A stretch of 64,000 bases of DNA from an uncultured Lachnospiraceae bacterium (GTDB taxonomy: Bacteria > Bacillota > Clostridia > Lachnospirales > Lachnospiraceae), in contig CACZBM010000002.1 of the NCBI GenBank assembly GCA_902779445.1, positions 1 through 64,000 on the forward strand. The letters run 5' to 3'. Positions 34,234-43,259 of the stretch are shown piece by piece (within the stretch, counting starts at the first letter, position 1; each line of letters opens with the position of its first letter). The notes under the pieces were generated by a model, which worked only from the letters and a program-made list of their open reading frames with translations, was not told the DNA's origin and searched no databases. The position numbers and the translations under genes were made by a program.

Positions 34234-35037
34234 TTATTTTTTTACATAATAATGTCTGGCTAACCACTGTGAAAGACCATCCAGACCGGGATATATCACT
34301 CTCTCGCTTATATTTAATTTATCGAGGAGGTCACGAACCTGCCAGCGTATCTCTTTCTTTATGATGAACCGTGTGGTTTTTTCGGTATGTTTTTCGAGAA
34401 ATTCCTCAACATCAGGAAAATCACTGGGGATTATGGAGAAGAAGGAATACTGGTTTATGATCCTCTGCTCTATTGAAGGAGGTTCCACAATGAGCATAGA
34501 CCTGTCACCCATATCGGCATCATATTCCAGAGGACCTGAACAGGCTTCCATCAGCATTTTAAGAGAGAAAACCGTGGTCTTCTCTTTTTTCATTATGGCC
34601 TGGTATTTTTCCGGCAGCATGGCGTGGAGCTCATCCACATCTATCCTCCATACGACACTGTCATGGGCATTCATGTTTTCCAGATTATTTTCGGTTACGG
34701 CAAAATGAAGACTGATAAGAGGAGAAAATGACCAGTCAAGGAGTCTTGTGGGAAGTCCGTGATGCTGTCCCATTATCATCTGTCTCCATACGCTCTCTTC
34801 TATTGAAGGATCTTCAAGAGCTGCATATTTTGTAAAAGTTGACAGGATAACGGGCTCCAGGAATTTTTTCTTATCCTTGCATATACGGTTTAAGGATGTG
34901 ATTATCTTAAAATCCGCATTTGGCATGCCGCGGTATATATTTAAGGACCTGTATCTGTCCAGATCCTCTCTGTAGCGCTGTTCAGTCAGGAAATGGGAGA
35001 TCCCGAAAACATCATCGATAACCACAGTTTTTATCAT
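34234..35037 (-). CDS. FRG-domain protein
   Basis: 267 residues, soluble. It has the FRG domain signatures: an early YRGMPNADFKIITSLNR (residues 35-51) and QHHGLPTRLLDWSFSPLISLHFA (about 90-112). FRG proteins occur alone or with defence and toxin-like domains; their reaction is unknown. Here the domain spans most of the protein, with a C-terminal segment of about 100 residues (IEQRIINQYSFFSIIP) typical of the family. It has its own promoter 60-90 bp upstream and is divergent from the eutS-like genes. No partner immunity gene is seen. Confidence 0.88.
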   Translation of the reverse strand: MIKTVVIDDVFGISHFLTEQRYREDLDRYRSLNIYRGMPNADFKIITSLNRICKDKKKFLEPVILSTFTKYAALEDPSIEESVWRQMIMGQHHGLPTRLLDWSFSPLISLHFAVTENNLENMNAHDSVVWRIDVDELHAMLPEKYQAIMKKEKTTVFSLKMLMEACSGPLEYDADMGDRSMLIVEPPSIEQRIINQYSFFSIIPSDFPDVEEFLEKHTEKTTRFIIKKEIRWQVRDLLDKLNISERVIYPGLDGLSQWLARHYYVKK

Positions 35038-35095
35038 AGCAGGCTCCTTTTTTACACATTCCGTAGGATTTTACCCTTTAATATTATTTAATTGT

Positions 35096-35124
35096 ATTAT
35101 ATACTTTCAATGTTATTTATCCAA
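35096..35124 (-). promoter_or_regulatory. SigmaA-type promoter of the FRG gene
   Basis: Minus strand TTGGAT (35124-35119), 17-bp spacer, TATAAT (35101-35096). It lies in the 108-bp divergent region shared with the eutS-like operon. Confidence 0.7.
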
Positions 35125-35145
35125 TGAATTTATAGGAGCAGGATA

Positions 35146-35511
35146 ATGTCAGAGAGAGATAATGAACAGATAAGAATAGTACAGGAAACTGTTGCAGGAA
35201 AAGAGATCACATTTGCACATATTATGGGCGGTCCGGCACCTGTCATATACCAGAAGCTTGGCCTTAATCCCCAGGTGGATTACAGCTCTTCCGCTATCGG
35301 TATAATGAACATGACACCTCCGGAATCTGCCGTCATCGCTTCGGATATAGCAGTTAAAAGCGGAAATATCTATCTCGGGTTCGCAGACAGATTTACCGGA
35401 ACTCTCATAATCACAGGAGAACTGTCCGATGTGAATTCCGCTATGACTGAGATAGTTAATTATTTCAGAGATGAGCTGAATTACGTTGTCTGCAGGATCA
35501 CAAAGAGATAA
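35146..35511 (+). CDS. eutS: EutS-like bacterial microcompartment shell protein 1
   Basis: 121 residues, a circularly permuted BMC-domain shell protein. It matches EutS along its length: VAGKEITFAHIMGGP, YQKLGL, AIGIMNMTPPESAVIASDIAVKSG, LGFADRFTGTLIITGEL and a LNYVVCRITKR end. EutS-type proteins form bent hexamers in ethanolamine and related microcompartments. An AGGAG site precedes the ATG. It is followed after 2 bp by a second EutS-like gene. No enzymes of ethanolamine, propanediol or choline use are in the window. Confidence 0.9.
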   Translation: MSERDNEQIRIVQETVAGKEITFAHIMGGPAPVIYQKLGLNPQVDYSSSAIGIMNMTPPESAVIASDIAVKSGNIYLGFADRFTGTLIITGELSDVNSAMTEIVNYFRDELNYVVCRITKR

Positions 35512-35513
35512 TC

Positions 35514-35942
35514 ATGACTAATCTTTCCCAAAAAGAACTACTGGAAAAAATATTTAATGAGCCCTATGAGGATCTTATCGGAAGGACGCTTCGTGTAACC
35601 AGGGTCAGGATACCCGGCAGGGAAGTGTCTTTTGCCCATGTGATAACACCTGACAGCGATGTGGTATATAAAAATCTCGGCTTAAACATCGGTGTGCATG
35701 AGGGTGAGGATCATACTGGAGAGTCGATTGGGCTTATCCGTTTTACCCCCTGGGAAGCTGTGGTGGTAGCTGCGGATACTGCAATGAAGGCTGCAGATGT
35801 GCAGATCGGTTTTATGGATAGGTTCTGCGGTTCGCTTATAATAACGGGTGGTCTCTCACAGGTTGAAACCGCCGTCCGCGAAACTGTCCGTTTCTTTCAC
35901 GACGAACTGGGATTCCCGGTACCGGAAGTACATGTATCATGA
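35514..35942 (+). CDS. EutS-like bacterial microcompartment shell protein 2
   Basis: 142 residues, a paralogue of the preceding gene with an N-terminal extension of about 22 residues (SQKELLEKIFNEPYEDLIG) that could be an encapsulation- or partner-type helix. The core repeats the same pattern: EVSFAHVITPDSDVVYKNLGL, SIGLIRFTPWEAVVVAADTAMKAADVQIGFMDRFCGSLIITGGL. In the first protein the permuted loop is shorter. Two different EutS proteins side by side could form a mixed hexamer; this is inference. It overlaps the EutP-like gene by 4 bp. Confidence 0.88.
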   Translation: MTNLSQKELLEKIFNEPYEDLIGRTLRVTRVRIPGREVSFAHVITPDSDVVYKNLGLNIGVHEGEDHTGESIGLIRFTPWEAVVVAADTAMKAADVQIGFMDRFCGSLIITGGLSQVETAVRETVRFFHDELGFPVPEVHVS

Positions 35943-36442
35943 AAAAATTATTCTTAATGGGCCGAAGCGAGGCCGGAAAGACCTCTCTTATACAGGCTCT
36001 GAAAGGTGAAGATCTTCACTATATAAAGACCCAGTATACCAATACATCAGATGATGCTATTGATACACCGGGAGAATATGCTGAATCAAAATATTTCAGC
36101 CTTGGTCTTGCCTGCTTTTCTTTTGAATCTGATGTGGTAGGCATAGTACAGGCGGCTGATGAACCTTTTAATCTCTTTGGGGCCAGCATCCATACCTTTA
36201 TCCAGAGACCCCTTATAGGTATAATCACAAAGACCGACTCTTCTGCTGCCAATATTCCTATGATCCGTCAGTGGATGGAAAATACCGGATGCGAACGTAT
36301 CTTTGAAGTAAATAATGTGACAAGAGAAGGAATAGACGAGCTTCTCGAATACTTAAAAGAGGATCTCCCAAGACTATCATTAAAGGAAGCCATGAAAAAA
36401 CAGGCGCTGGGCTTAAGAGAGTGGGATCCGTATCCCCTTTGA
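35939..36442 (+). CDS. eutP: EutP/PduV-family GTPase-like protein
   Basis: 167 residues, a small Ras-like P-loop protein of the EutP/PduV group. GRSEAGKTSL is the Walker A loop, the first switch is short (KTQYTNTSDDAIDTPGEY, with DTPG as the G3-like motif) and TKTD stands for NKxD. EutP/PduV proteins accompany microcompartment operons; EutP is reported to have acetate kinase activity and PduV to link compartments to filaments. It ends a three-gene cluster with both EutS proteins and overlaps the convergent EAL gene by 30 bp at its 3' end. Confidence 0.9.
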   Translation: MKKLFLMGRSEAGKTSLIQALKGEDLHYIKTQYTNTSDDAIDTPGEYAESKYFSLGLACFSFESDVVGIVQAADEPFNLFGASIHTFIQRPLIGIITKTDSSAANIPMIRQWMENTGCERIFEVNNVTREGIDELLEYLKEDLPRLSLKEAMKKQALGLREWDPYPL

Positions 36443-39400
36443 TCTCTGTCTCGCAAGCTCTGTCACTTCCTGAACGCTTTTTCTCTCAGACCCGAGTGCG
36501 ATACCGTAGATCACACGGAGACTGCATTGTCTGTTATCTATGTCTTTAACCTCTCTTAATGCATCAGAAAGCTTTTCCGCATTTATCTCAGCTTCTTCAA
36601 GCGTCATCTTCCGCGCTGTTATGCCGAAATTAGCCCCGTAGATCCTGGCGATCGTGACCTTCGGTCCGAATACATCAAGTATCTTTGATGATATTAGACG
36701 GATAAGATCCTCTGCGACTTCGGATCCATAATCCTTTACTATGTCATCGTATGATGTGACTTCAAAACAGATATAGGCAAAATCCTCTTTATTCTGCAGA
36801 TAATTATCGAAAAGCTCGATCAAAATACCCATCTGGCCGTACATATTCATCATTCCGGTCTTGGGATCCATAAGACCGCCTTTTGACAGGTTATCATCGG
36901 AATTTATATCTTCGTCAATATCAAAGAAATAGCCCATAAGTCCCACGATCTTTCCGTTTTCATAGATGGGGAACTTTGTGGCAGCAATATTATGGATCAC
37001 CCCGTTAATGATATTTTTGCCAATGGCATTCCTGATAATCTTACCTTTTTTAAGAACGTTTTTCTCAACGCAGTGGAAGTGACTGTCATCAATATGCCAT
37101 CCCACCTCTTCATCGGTTTTTCCGAGGATCTCGGTAACAGATGAAAATCCGTAATAGTTAATAAATGCATCACTTGCACCAAGGAATCTTCTTTCACTGT
37201 CCTTCCAGAAGAGTTTCAGATTTGATTCCCTGACAATGGCACGGATAAGATCTTTATCGTAATTATTCTGGTCAAGAGTATAACGGATAGGCATAGCAGC
37301 ATTCGCAAGATCCGGCTGGAACTCGAGAACAGAAGGTCTTACACACACAAGAAATCGTTTTCCATCAGATTCCGGGATATGTATGATAGTGAAGTCGATC
37401 CATCTGTAATTTCCATCCGTATCCTTCATCCTGACTGCGTCAGCGAACATACCATGGCTGTTTGCATTAAATATTCCCTCAACACTCTCCTTCTTAAAGA
37501 ATTCTTCCCAGCGGCGATAATCCTCAGAATAAATATCCCTTGCGTTGTATTTTGAGTAGAAGGAATTTAATCCTTTTATCTTATCTCCTACGTTTTCATC
37601 CGGAAGACTTGTGGAAATGACTGTTCTCGTATCCTCGTCAAGATCGATAAGATAAATACTGTCATATGCTGTACCAATATTCCTGAATACCCTGTCAAGT
37701 TCGTCAGAAGCTTCCTTATCCTCATAAGATGTCCTGTCTATGGAGGCTAAAAGCATGCTTCCGTATCTGGAATCTGCAACATCCTTAAAAGTAAAGCTGA
37801 AATATACATCTCTGACCACAAATGTCATAAACTCAGTCTTTTTACTCTTTATAGTTTTTTCCGCAAGATCCCTGAACTTTTTACTTACAAGCGAAGATGG
37901 AGAGTTCATGTTCTTTTCAATGATCTCTTCACTGGTCATTCCTGTCCTGCTAATGGTATTGATATAAGGTTCGTTCAGGAAAACAGGCTTGAAAACACCC
38001 TTGGTGTAGAAGAAAAGAGCCCTGCTGTTGAAAGTAGCAAGATTAACAAGACCGGTCTTTTCATATATCGAAGCCATCTCCATATTCTCGAAGGTAAGAC
38101 CTGTCTTTTTAACATGTGCCATCTGGTCTTCATAGCTCATGGGCTTTGCATAATAGTATCCCTGGATCTTTTCACATCCGATACTCTTCAAAAATTCCAC
38201 ATGTTCTATGGTCTCCACGCCTTCGGCAAGAGTATGTACACCCAGTTCTTTTGCCATCTGAACGGCTTTTGTCACAATGATCTTGGACTTCTCGTCGAAA
38301 TTGCGAAGGAAAACCATGTCGATCTTTATCTCATCAAAATTAAAGTCCTTAAGGACGTTAAGGGATGAATAACCGCTTCCGAAATCATCCATCCAGACAT
38401 CTATGCCTTCATAATGGAAACGGTCAATTGCTTCCTTAATGATTTCAGGCTGGTCTGTGAAAGCACTTTCAGTGATCTCAACACAGATAAGGGAACGCCT
38501 TAAATTGTATCTGTCCAGCGCTTCAGTAACGATCTGAACCGGATCACAATATACAAAGTCACTTCTTGAAATATTGACAGAAACCGGAACAGGCTCTCTT
38601 CCGTTCTTTATCTCATTTGCAAGGATCTCAGCGACCTGATTTACCATATAGGTATCAAGCTTGAATGAAAGACCCATTCTCTCTAAGAGAGGTATGAAGT
38701 CACCGGGAGATATGAATCCGAGCTCCGGATCTATCCAGCGGGTCAGTGCTTCCGCACTGCAGATCCTTCCGGTCAGAGATCGTACCACAGGCTGCAGGAA
38801 GACCTTTATCCATCCGTTCTCGATAGCAGAATCCAGATGGCTTAATAGATACTCATTACGCGAAAAATCCCTGGCCATGGTATCGTCATAATAACCTATA
38901 CTGGAGCCATAAAAAGCTTTCTGGGTCTGGCACGCAAGTCTTGCTCTCTCATAAAGGTCATAGAGAGAAATATCTTTCTCATAGTGGCAGATACCGATCT
39001 TGACGGGAAGATTCTTTCCATCATTGCCGTTCATAAAGAGGTCAACAACTTCGCTTAAGATATCTTCTATTCCGTATTCATCTGTGTAGGCACAGAAATG
39101 ATCTTCTCCGAATCTGCTGCAGTATTCGTTACCGAATATCTCTCTTAAGATCTCTCCGAAAAATCTTAAGAGCTTATCTCCTTCCAGGAATCCGTACTTT
39201 GCATTAAAACCTCTCATCCCGTTTAAGTCAAAAGCGATGATAGCGGGATGAGCGTTTTCGTCTATAGTATGAAGTCTTAAATCTACATTCTGGAATAAGA
39301 TCTTTTTATTACAAAGACCGGTTACGGGATCGATATTACCCTGGGGATCTGAGATAAATACATAGAAAAGAGGCCCTTCCTTTTCGTCAATTATGTAGCT

Positions 39401-39742
39401 TCCAAAGTCTTCCACATACTTGACCTGTCCGGTCCGGGTCTTTATACGATAGCTTACCCTGTCAAACTTATAGGCTTTTGTTTCTATCTGGGATTTGATG
39501 CTCTTTTGAACACTTTCATAGTCGTCGGGGAATACAACCCCTCTAAAGGTTCCACCGGTGAGTTCTATAAACTCTTCAGAAGTATCGCATTCAAACATCA
39601 AAAGAAGAGCCCTGTTGGCATAGATTATCTCTTCATTTTCATAATCCGCACGATAAATAAAGAAGCCACCGGGCATAGCTGCTACGCCGTTGATGATAAA
39701 GTCCTTATTAAAATCAGAATTTCTGAATTCGTCTATAGGCAT
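36413..39742 (-). CDS. PAS-GGDEF*-EAL-PAS-PAS-GGDEF* signalling protein
   Basis: 1109 residues, with no membrane segment. PAS (about 10-130), a GGDEF-like domain whose motif is changed to FGEDHF (about 140-300), an EAL domain (about 305-555), two further PAS-type domains (about 570-950) and a second GGDEF-like domain with the motif lost (YGANFG, about 960-1105). EAL residues are kept: EALTRW, VNISRSD, EITESAF, DDFGSGYSSL, IKID, AEGVET, IQGYYYAKP. It is thus probably a soluble cyclic di-GMP phosphodiesterase with two inactive cyclase domains as regulators. GGAG lies before the ATG. It starts 20 bp after the VanW gene. Confidence 0.92.
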   Translation of the reverse strand: MPIDEFRNSDFNKDFIINGVAAMPGGFFIYRADYENEEIIYANRALLLMFECDTSEEFIELTGGTFRGVVFPDDYESVQKSIKSQIETKAYKFDRVSYRIKTRTGQVKYVEDFGSYIIDEKEGPLFYVFISDPQGNIDPVTGLCNKKILFQNVDLRLHTIDENAHPAIIAFDLNGMRGFNAKYGFLEGDKLLRFFGEILREIFGNEYCSRFGEDHFCAYTDEYGIEDILSEVVDLFMNGNDGKNLPVKIGICHYEKDISLYDLYERARLACQTQKAFYGSSIGYYDDTMARDFSRNEYLLSHLDSAIENGWIKVFLQPVVRSLTGRICSAEALTRWIDPELGFISPGDFIPLLERMGLSFKLDTYMVNQVAEILANEIKNGREPVPVSVNISRSDFVYCDPVQIVTEALDRYNLRRSLICVEITESAFTDQPEIIKEAIDRFHYEGIDVWMDDFGSGYSSLNVLKDFNFDEIKIDMVFLRNFDEKSKIIVTKAVQMAKELGVHTLAEGVETIEHVEFLKSIGCEKIQGYYYAKPMSYEDQMAHVKKTGLTFENMEMASIYEKTGLVNLATFNSRALFFYTKGVFKPVFLNEPYINTISRTGMTSEEIIEKNMNSPSSLVSKKFRDLAEKTIKSKKTEFMTFVVRDVYFSFTFKDVADSRYGSMLLASIDRTSYEDKEASDELDRVFRNIGTAYDSIYLIDLDEDTRTVISTSLPDENVGDKIKGLNSFYSKYNARDIYSEDYRRWEEFFKKESVEGIFNANSHGMFADAVRMKDTDGNYRWIDFTIIHIPESDGKRFLVCVRPSVLEFQPDLANAAMPIRYTLDQNNYDKDLIRAIVRESNLKLFWKDSERRFLGASDAFINYYGFSSVTEILGKTDEEVGWHIDDSHFHCVEKNVLKKGKIIRNAIGKNIINGVIHNIAATKFPIYENGKIVGLMGYFFDIDEDINSDDNLSKGGLMDPKTGMMNMYGQMGILIELFDNYLQNKEDFAYICFEVTSYDDIVKDYGSEVAEDLIRLISSKILDVFGPKVTIARIYGANFGITARKMTLEEAEINAEKLSDALREVKDIDNRQCSLRVIYGIALGSERKSVQEVTELARQRSKGIRIPLS

Positions 39743-39762
39743 ATGGACTCCAAAACTGAAAT

Positions 39763-41268
39763 TTACTGTGCCTGTAGCATCTGCTGCTGTTGAAGCATTA
39801 AGATTGCGGCATTATATTCTTCCGGTGTCATTCCCGGTGGAATAAGAGGATTTGTAAGTATCCTAGGTGTATGACCGACATACTTGGATTTATGATCAAA
39901 TACCCGGTCCACTTCCTCTCCGTCTTTATAAGTAACCTTATATGCTTCCCAAATACTTCCTTCCGTACCTTTTTCTTCGGCTCCTGCACTGATATAAACC
40001 GGAGCGGGCATGGGAAGGGAAGCAGTCTTATGGGATTCAAGATCCAGTGTGATCCCGTCTTCTAAAAGCGGTACACCAAATAAGGATACATAAACCTTTC
40101 TGTTTTCATAATGTGCCTTTATCCCGATGGGATAATCGGAATTATTTACGAATTTATAATCGGGACCACCCCAGGATACGGTAGCATCGCAGCCCGGAGT
40201 AACATAGCTCGGTGAAAAGGTGTGGCTCGTACGCTCCGTGCTTTCAAGGCCGGCCCTGAATACTGCGTTATAGAGGGTTGTGGAAACCTGACAGACTCCT
40301 CCGCCTATTTCCTGGACCACTTCACCGTTAAAATAAGCTCCGGCTTCTCCGTAACCCTTTTCCTTTGTCCTCTGTCCTACCGTTCCGTTATAGGAGAATT
40401 CTTCACCCGGATTTAATATAAATCCGTTAATAGCATCTGCAGCCAGGGATACATTCTTATTCCTGACCGCAATATTGGTGGTATGGGTCATGAATGAGCC
40501 GATCTCTTTATAATTATTCTTTATGGAATCCGGGGATACAGAAGAAACTTCACCCTCTGCAACTATGACCCCGTCATATTTTTTATCTTTAAGCGAGGTA
40601 AGGATATCGTTTTTCAGCTTTTCCCGGTCGATATCATATCCGTTATGTGCCCCGTTGAATACGAACTCATCATTTTCCTTGTCATAGGAGCTTAAAACAT
40701 TGGCTTTACCTTCAACAGACCAGGCATCATGAATAAGCGAGCTCAACGCATCCGCATACTCATCAAAGGGAATCTCAAGCTTATAATCCTTTTCAACGTT
40801 CTCATCATGAAGATGCTCACTGTATATCTCGTTTAATAAGATATCAGCGGACTCTCCTATGATATCCGGAAGATCATAATCCTTATAATCTATCTCTTTA
40901 ACAGCCTCATCGTTATCAGCAGCCTGATTCTCAGATAATGATGATTCCTTTAATTCTGCAATAGCTGGATTTGAATTAACTACCCTTAATCCGAATTCAT
41001 AAAGAGAAGCAATCTTTTTTCTGGCTTCTTCCTCAGTAAGTCCATGAAGATTCAGTTTTTCCGTCGAGGAGTTGATCTCCGACAGATCAATAAATATATT
41101 CCCGGGAAGTGCACCCTCCGGCAGGATCTCCTTTATTTCAATACTCTCTTCGCGGTCGGCAGGAAGATCATCTTCCCCGACAAAAAAGCTTTTGTCACAG
41201 CCGGTAAGCAAAATAACTGTCAGGAAGAAAGACAGAATAAGCTTGATTCGTAATTCAGTCAGACGCAT
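39763..41268 (-). CDS. VanW-family lipoprotein
   Basis: 501 residues. The N-terminus has a basic stretch, a hydrophobic core and a lipobox LLTGC, so a membrane-anchored lipoprotein is expected. The middle resembles the PG_binding_4 region that precedes VanW and L,D-transpeptidase domains; the VanW domain (about 255-400) is clear, with NPGEEFSYNGTVGQRT, GGGVCQVSTTLYNAVFRAGLE and SWGGPDYKFVNNSDYPI. A Gln/Met-rich tail ends the protein. VanW proteins are presumed to act at the cell wall, but no activity is established. It is transcribed ahead of the PAS-EAL gene. Confidence 0.9.
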   Translation of the reverse strand: MRLTELRIKLILSFFLTVILLTGCDKSFFVGEDDLPADREESIEIKEILPEGALPGNIFIDLSEINSSTEKLNLHGLTEEEARKKIASLYEFGLRVVNSNPAIAELKESSLSENQAADNDEAVKEIDYKDYDLPDIIGESADILLNEIYSEHLHDENVEKDYKLEIPFDEYADALSSLIHDAWSVEGKANVLSSYDKENDEFVFNGAHNGYDIDREKLKNDILTSLKDKKYDGVIVAEGEVSSVSPDSIKNNYKEIGSFMTHTTNIAVRNKNVSLAADAINGFILNPGEEFSYNGTVGQRTKEKGYGEAGAYFNGEVVQEIGGGVCQVSTTLYNAVFRAGLESTERTSHTFSPSYVTPGCDATVSWGGPDYKFVNNSDYPIGIKAHYENRKVYVSLFGVPLLEDGITLDLESHKTASLPMPAPVYISAGAEEKGTEGSIWEAYKVTYKDGEEVDRVFDHKSKYVGHTPRILTNPLIPPGMTPEEYNAAILMLQQQQMLQAQ

Positions 41269-41349
41269 TTTTTCATAAACTCCACTGATACAGGTATCAT
41301 TGTATCATAAATAGAACAATATTCCTACAATAAATAAAACAGCATAAAT

Positions 41350-41388
41350 AAAAACCGGAATAAGGATACACCCCCTATCCCGGTTTTA
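41350..41388 (-). terminator. Intrinsic terminator after the GGGtGRT gene
   Basis: Minus strand AAAACCGG and CCGGTTTT arms with an inner ATA/TAT pair, followed by TATTTATG. It lies 27 bp beyond the stop codon. Confidence 0.7.
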
Positions 41389-41414
41389 CAACCTGTATTA
41401 TGTATTTTACAGGT

Positions 41415-42434
41415 TCAGAATTTACCTGCCTTTGCTGCCTCTTCGATAGAAACGGCTACAGAAACAGTCATACCAACCATGGGGTTGTTTCCTGCTCCGA
41501 TAAGACCCATCATCTCAACGTGTGCGGGAACTGAAGAAGATCCTGCGAACTGTGCATCGGAATGCATACGTCCCATAGTATCTGTCATTCCGTATGAAGC
41601 AGGTCCTGCTGCCATATTATCGGGATGAAGTGTACGTCCTGTACCACCGCCGGATGCTACTGAGAAGTACTTCTTTCCTGCATCTACTCTTTCCTTCTTA
41701 TATGTTCCTGCAACAGGATGCTGGAATCTGGTGGGGTTGGTGGAGTTACCTGTGATGGATACGTCCACGTTCTCATGCCACATGATAGCCACACCTTCCT
41801 GGACATCATTAGCGCCGTAGCAGTTTACGAGAGCTCTGGGATTCTTGGGATCCTTTGAATAGCACTTGCGTGATACTTCCTTAAGTTCACCTGTGAAATA
41901 GTCATACTCTGTCTCAACATGTGTAAATCCGTTGATCCTGGAGATGATCTGTGCAGCATCCTTTCCGAGACCGTTAAGGATAACACGGAGAGGCTTTTTA
42001 CGAACCTTGTTAGCCTTTTCTGCGATTCCGATAGCACCTTCAGCGGCTGCAAATGACTCGTGTCCTGCAAGGAATGCGAAACACTCTGTATCCTCTTCAA
42101 GGAGCATCTTTCCTAAGTTTCCGTGACCAAGACCAACCTTACGGCGGTCAGCAACTGATCCGGGGATACAGAAAGACTGAAGTCCTTCACCTATAGCAGC
42201 AGCTGCTTCTGAAGCCTTGCGGCAGTTCTTCTTGATAGCGATAGCTGCACCAACTGTGTATGCCCATTTAGCGTTTTCAAAGCAGATAGGCTGTATGTTC
42301 TCGATCATGTGATAAACATCTAGGCCAGCGTCCTTTGTGATCTTCTCTGCTTCATCTATAGATCCGATGCCGTACTCTTTGAGTTTTGCAAGGATCTGTT
42401 TTTCTCTTCTTTCATAAGATTCAAATTTTGCCAT
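41415..42434 (-). CDS. GGGtGRT protein
   Basis: 339 residues, matching the family named after its motif: FSVASGGGTGRTLHPDNMAAGP near residue 265. Other features are CRKASEAAAAIGEGLQSFCIPG and GHESFAAAEGAIGIAEKANKVRKKPLRVILNGLGKDAAQIISRI, the latter Rossmann-like. The function is unknown; the family is widespread in anaerobic Firmicutes and regularly sits beside a NifU/IscU-like protein, as here (20-bp gap). The two probably work together, possibly in Fe-S or sulfur chemistry. It is translated from an ATG after a GGAGG-type site. Confidence 0.92.
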   Translation of the reverse strand: MAKFESYERREKQILAKLKEYGIGSIDEAEKITKDAGLDVYHMIENIQPICFENAKWAYTVGAAIAIKKNCRKASEAAAAIGEGLQSFCIPGSVADRRKVGLGHGNLGKMLLEEDTECFAFLAGHESFAAAEGAIGIAEKANKVRKKPLRVILNGLGKDAAQIISRINGFTHVETEYDYFTGELKEVSRKCYSKDPKNPRALVNCYGANDVQEGVAIMWHENVDVSITGNSTNPTRFQHPVAGTYKKERVDAGKKYFSVASGGGTGRTLHPDNMAAGPASYGMTDTMGRMHSDAQFAGSSSVPAHVEMMGLIGAGNNPMVGMTVSVAVSIEEAAKAGKF

Positions 42435-42454
42435 TTTTATATTCCTCCCTTACA

Positions 42455-43147
42455 TCACTCTTTACGAGGGTCAATAAGCTTAACTGCATCATCTACGCGT
42501 CCGTACTGTCCGGAAGCTTTTTCTACAGCCTTTGCAGCATCATCACCGGCCTTGATGAAGTCCATCATCTTACCGAAATTAATATACTTATATCCGATGA
42601 TCTCATCATTCTCATCAAGGGCAAGATGGGTGATATATCCATCTGTAAGCTCTAAATATCTGGGACCCTTTTCAAGAGTACCGTAAGTGGTACCAACCAT
42701 TGTTCTGGTTCCTTTGCCAAGATCTTCAAGTCCTGCACCGATCTGGAGACCATCCTCAGAGAAAGCGGACTGTGTACGTCCGTATACGATCTGAAGGAAG
42801 AGCTCTCTCATAGCTGTATTTATGGCATCACATACAAGGTCGGTATTTAATGCCTCGAGAATTGTAAGACCTGGAAGGATCTCAGATGCCATAGCAGCTG
42901 AATGTGTCATTCCTGAGCATCCAAGTGTCTCAACAAGAGCTTCCTGGATGATCCCGTCCTTTACATTTAATGAAAGCTTGCAGCATCCCTGCTGGGGAGC
43001 ACACCATCCGATACCATGTGTATAACCGGATATGTCTTTAATCTCTTTAGCCTTTACCCATTTTGCTTCTTCGGGAATAGGGGCTGCGCCATGACGAGCG
43101 CCTTGATGTACAGAGCACATTGCCTTAACTTCTGTTGAATAGATCAT
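42455..43147 (-). CDS. NifU/IscU-like Fe-S scaffold-related protein, partner of GGGtGRT
   Basis: 230 residues. The N-terminal part has cysteines in AMCSVHQG, GWCAPQQGCCKLSL and ETLGCSGMTHSAAMASEIL; the last resembles the IscU/NifU scaffold core where a Cys sits before a Ser/Thr-rich helix. The C-terminal half (IIGYKYINFGKMMDFIKAGDD) is family-specific. Start chosen with AAAGGAG 6 bp upstream. It is always or almost always paired with GGGtGRT proteins in related genomes to my knowledge. Role in cluster assembly is inferred from the fold only. Confidence 0.85.
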   Translation of the reverse strand: MIYSTEVKAMCSVHQGARHGAAPIPEEAKWVKAKEIKDISGYTHGIGWCAPQQGCCKLSLNVKDGIIQEALVETLGCSGMTHSAAMASEILPGLTILEALNTDLVCDAINTAMRELFLQIVYGRTQSAFSEDGLQIGAGLEDLGKGTRTMVGTTYGTLEKGPRYLELTDGYITHLALDENDEIIGYKYINFGKMMDFIKAGDDAAKAVEKASGQYGRVDDAVKLIDPRKE

Positions 43148-43198
43148 GTAGTTCTCCTTTCATTTGAAAATGACAGTTTTTCTGTCACAGACCGTAAT

Positions 43199-43227
43199 AT
43201 TATCGCATATATCGTGAGAATATACAA
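43199..43227 (-). promoter_or_regulatory. Promoter of the NifU-like/GGGtGRT pair
   Basis: Minus strand TTGTAT (43227-43222), 17-bp spacer, GATAAT (43204-43199). It gives a leader of about 45 nt. Confidence 0.65.
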
Positions 43228-43231
43228 TAGG

Positions 43232-43259
43232 GAGTCATTGAGACGGTTCTCATTGACTC
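43232..43259 (-). terminator. Perfect 12-bp hairpin at the end of hydG
   Basis: Arms GAGTCATTGAGA and TCTCATTGACTC with a 4-nt loop. The hairpin covers part of the hydG stop codon. No good T-run follows on the minus strand, so termination may be partial. Confidence 0.55.
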
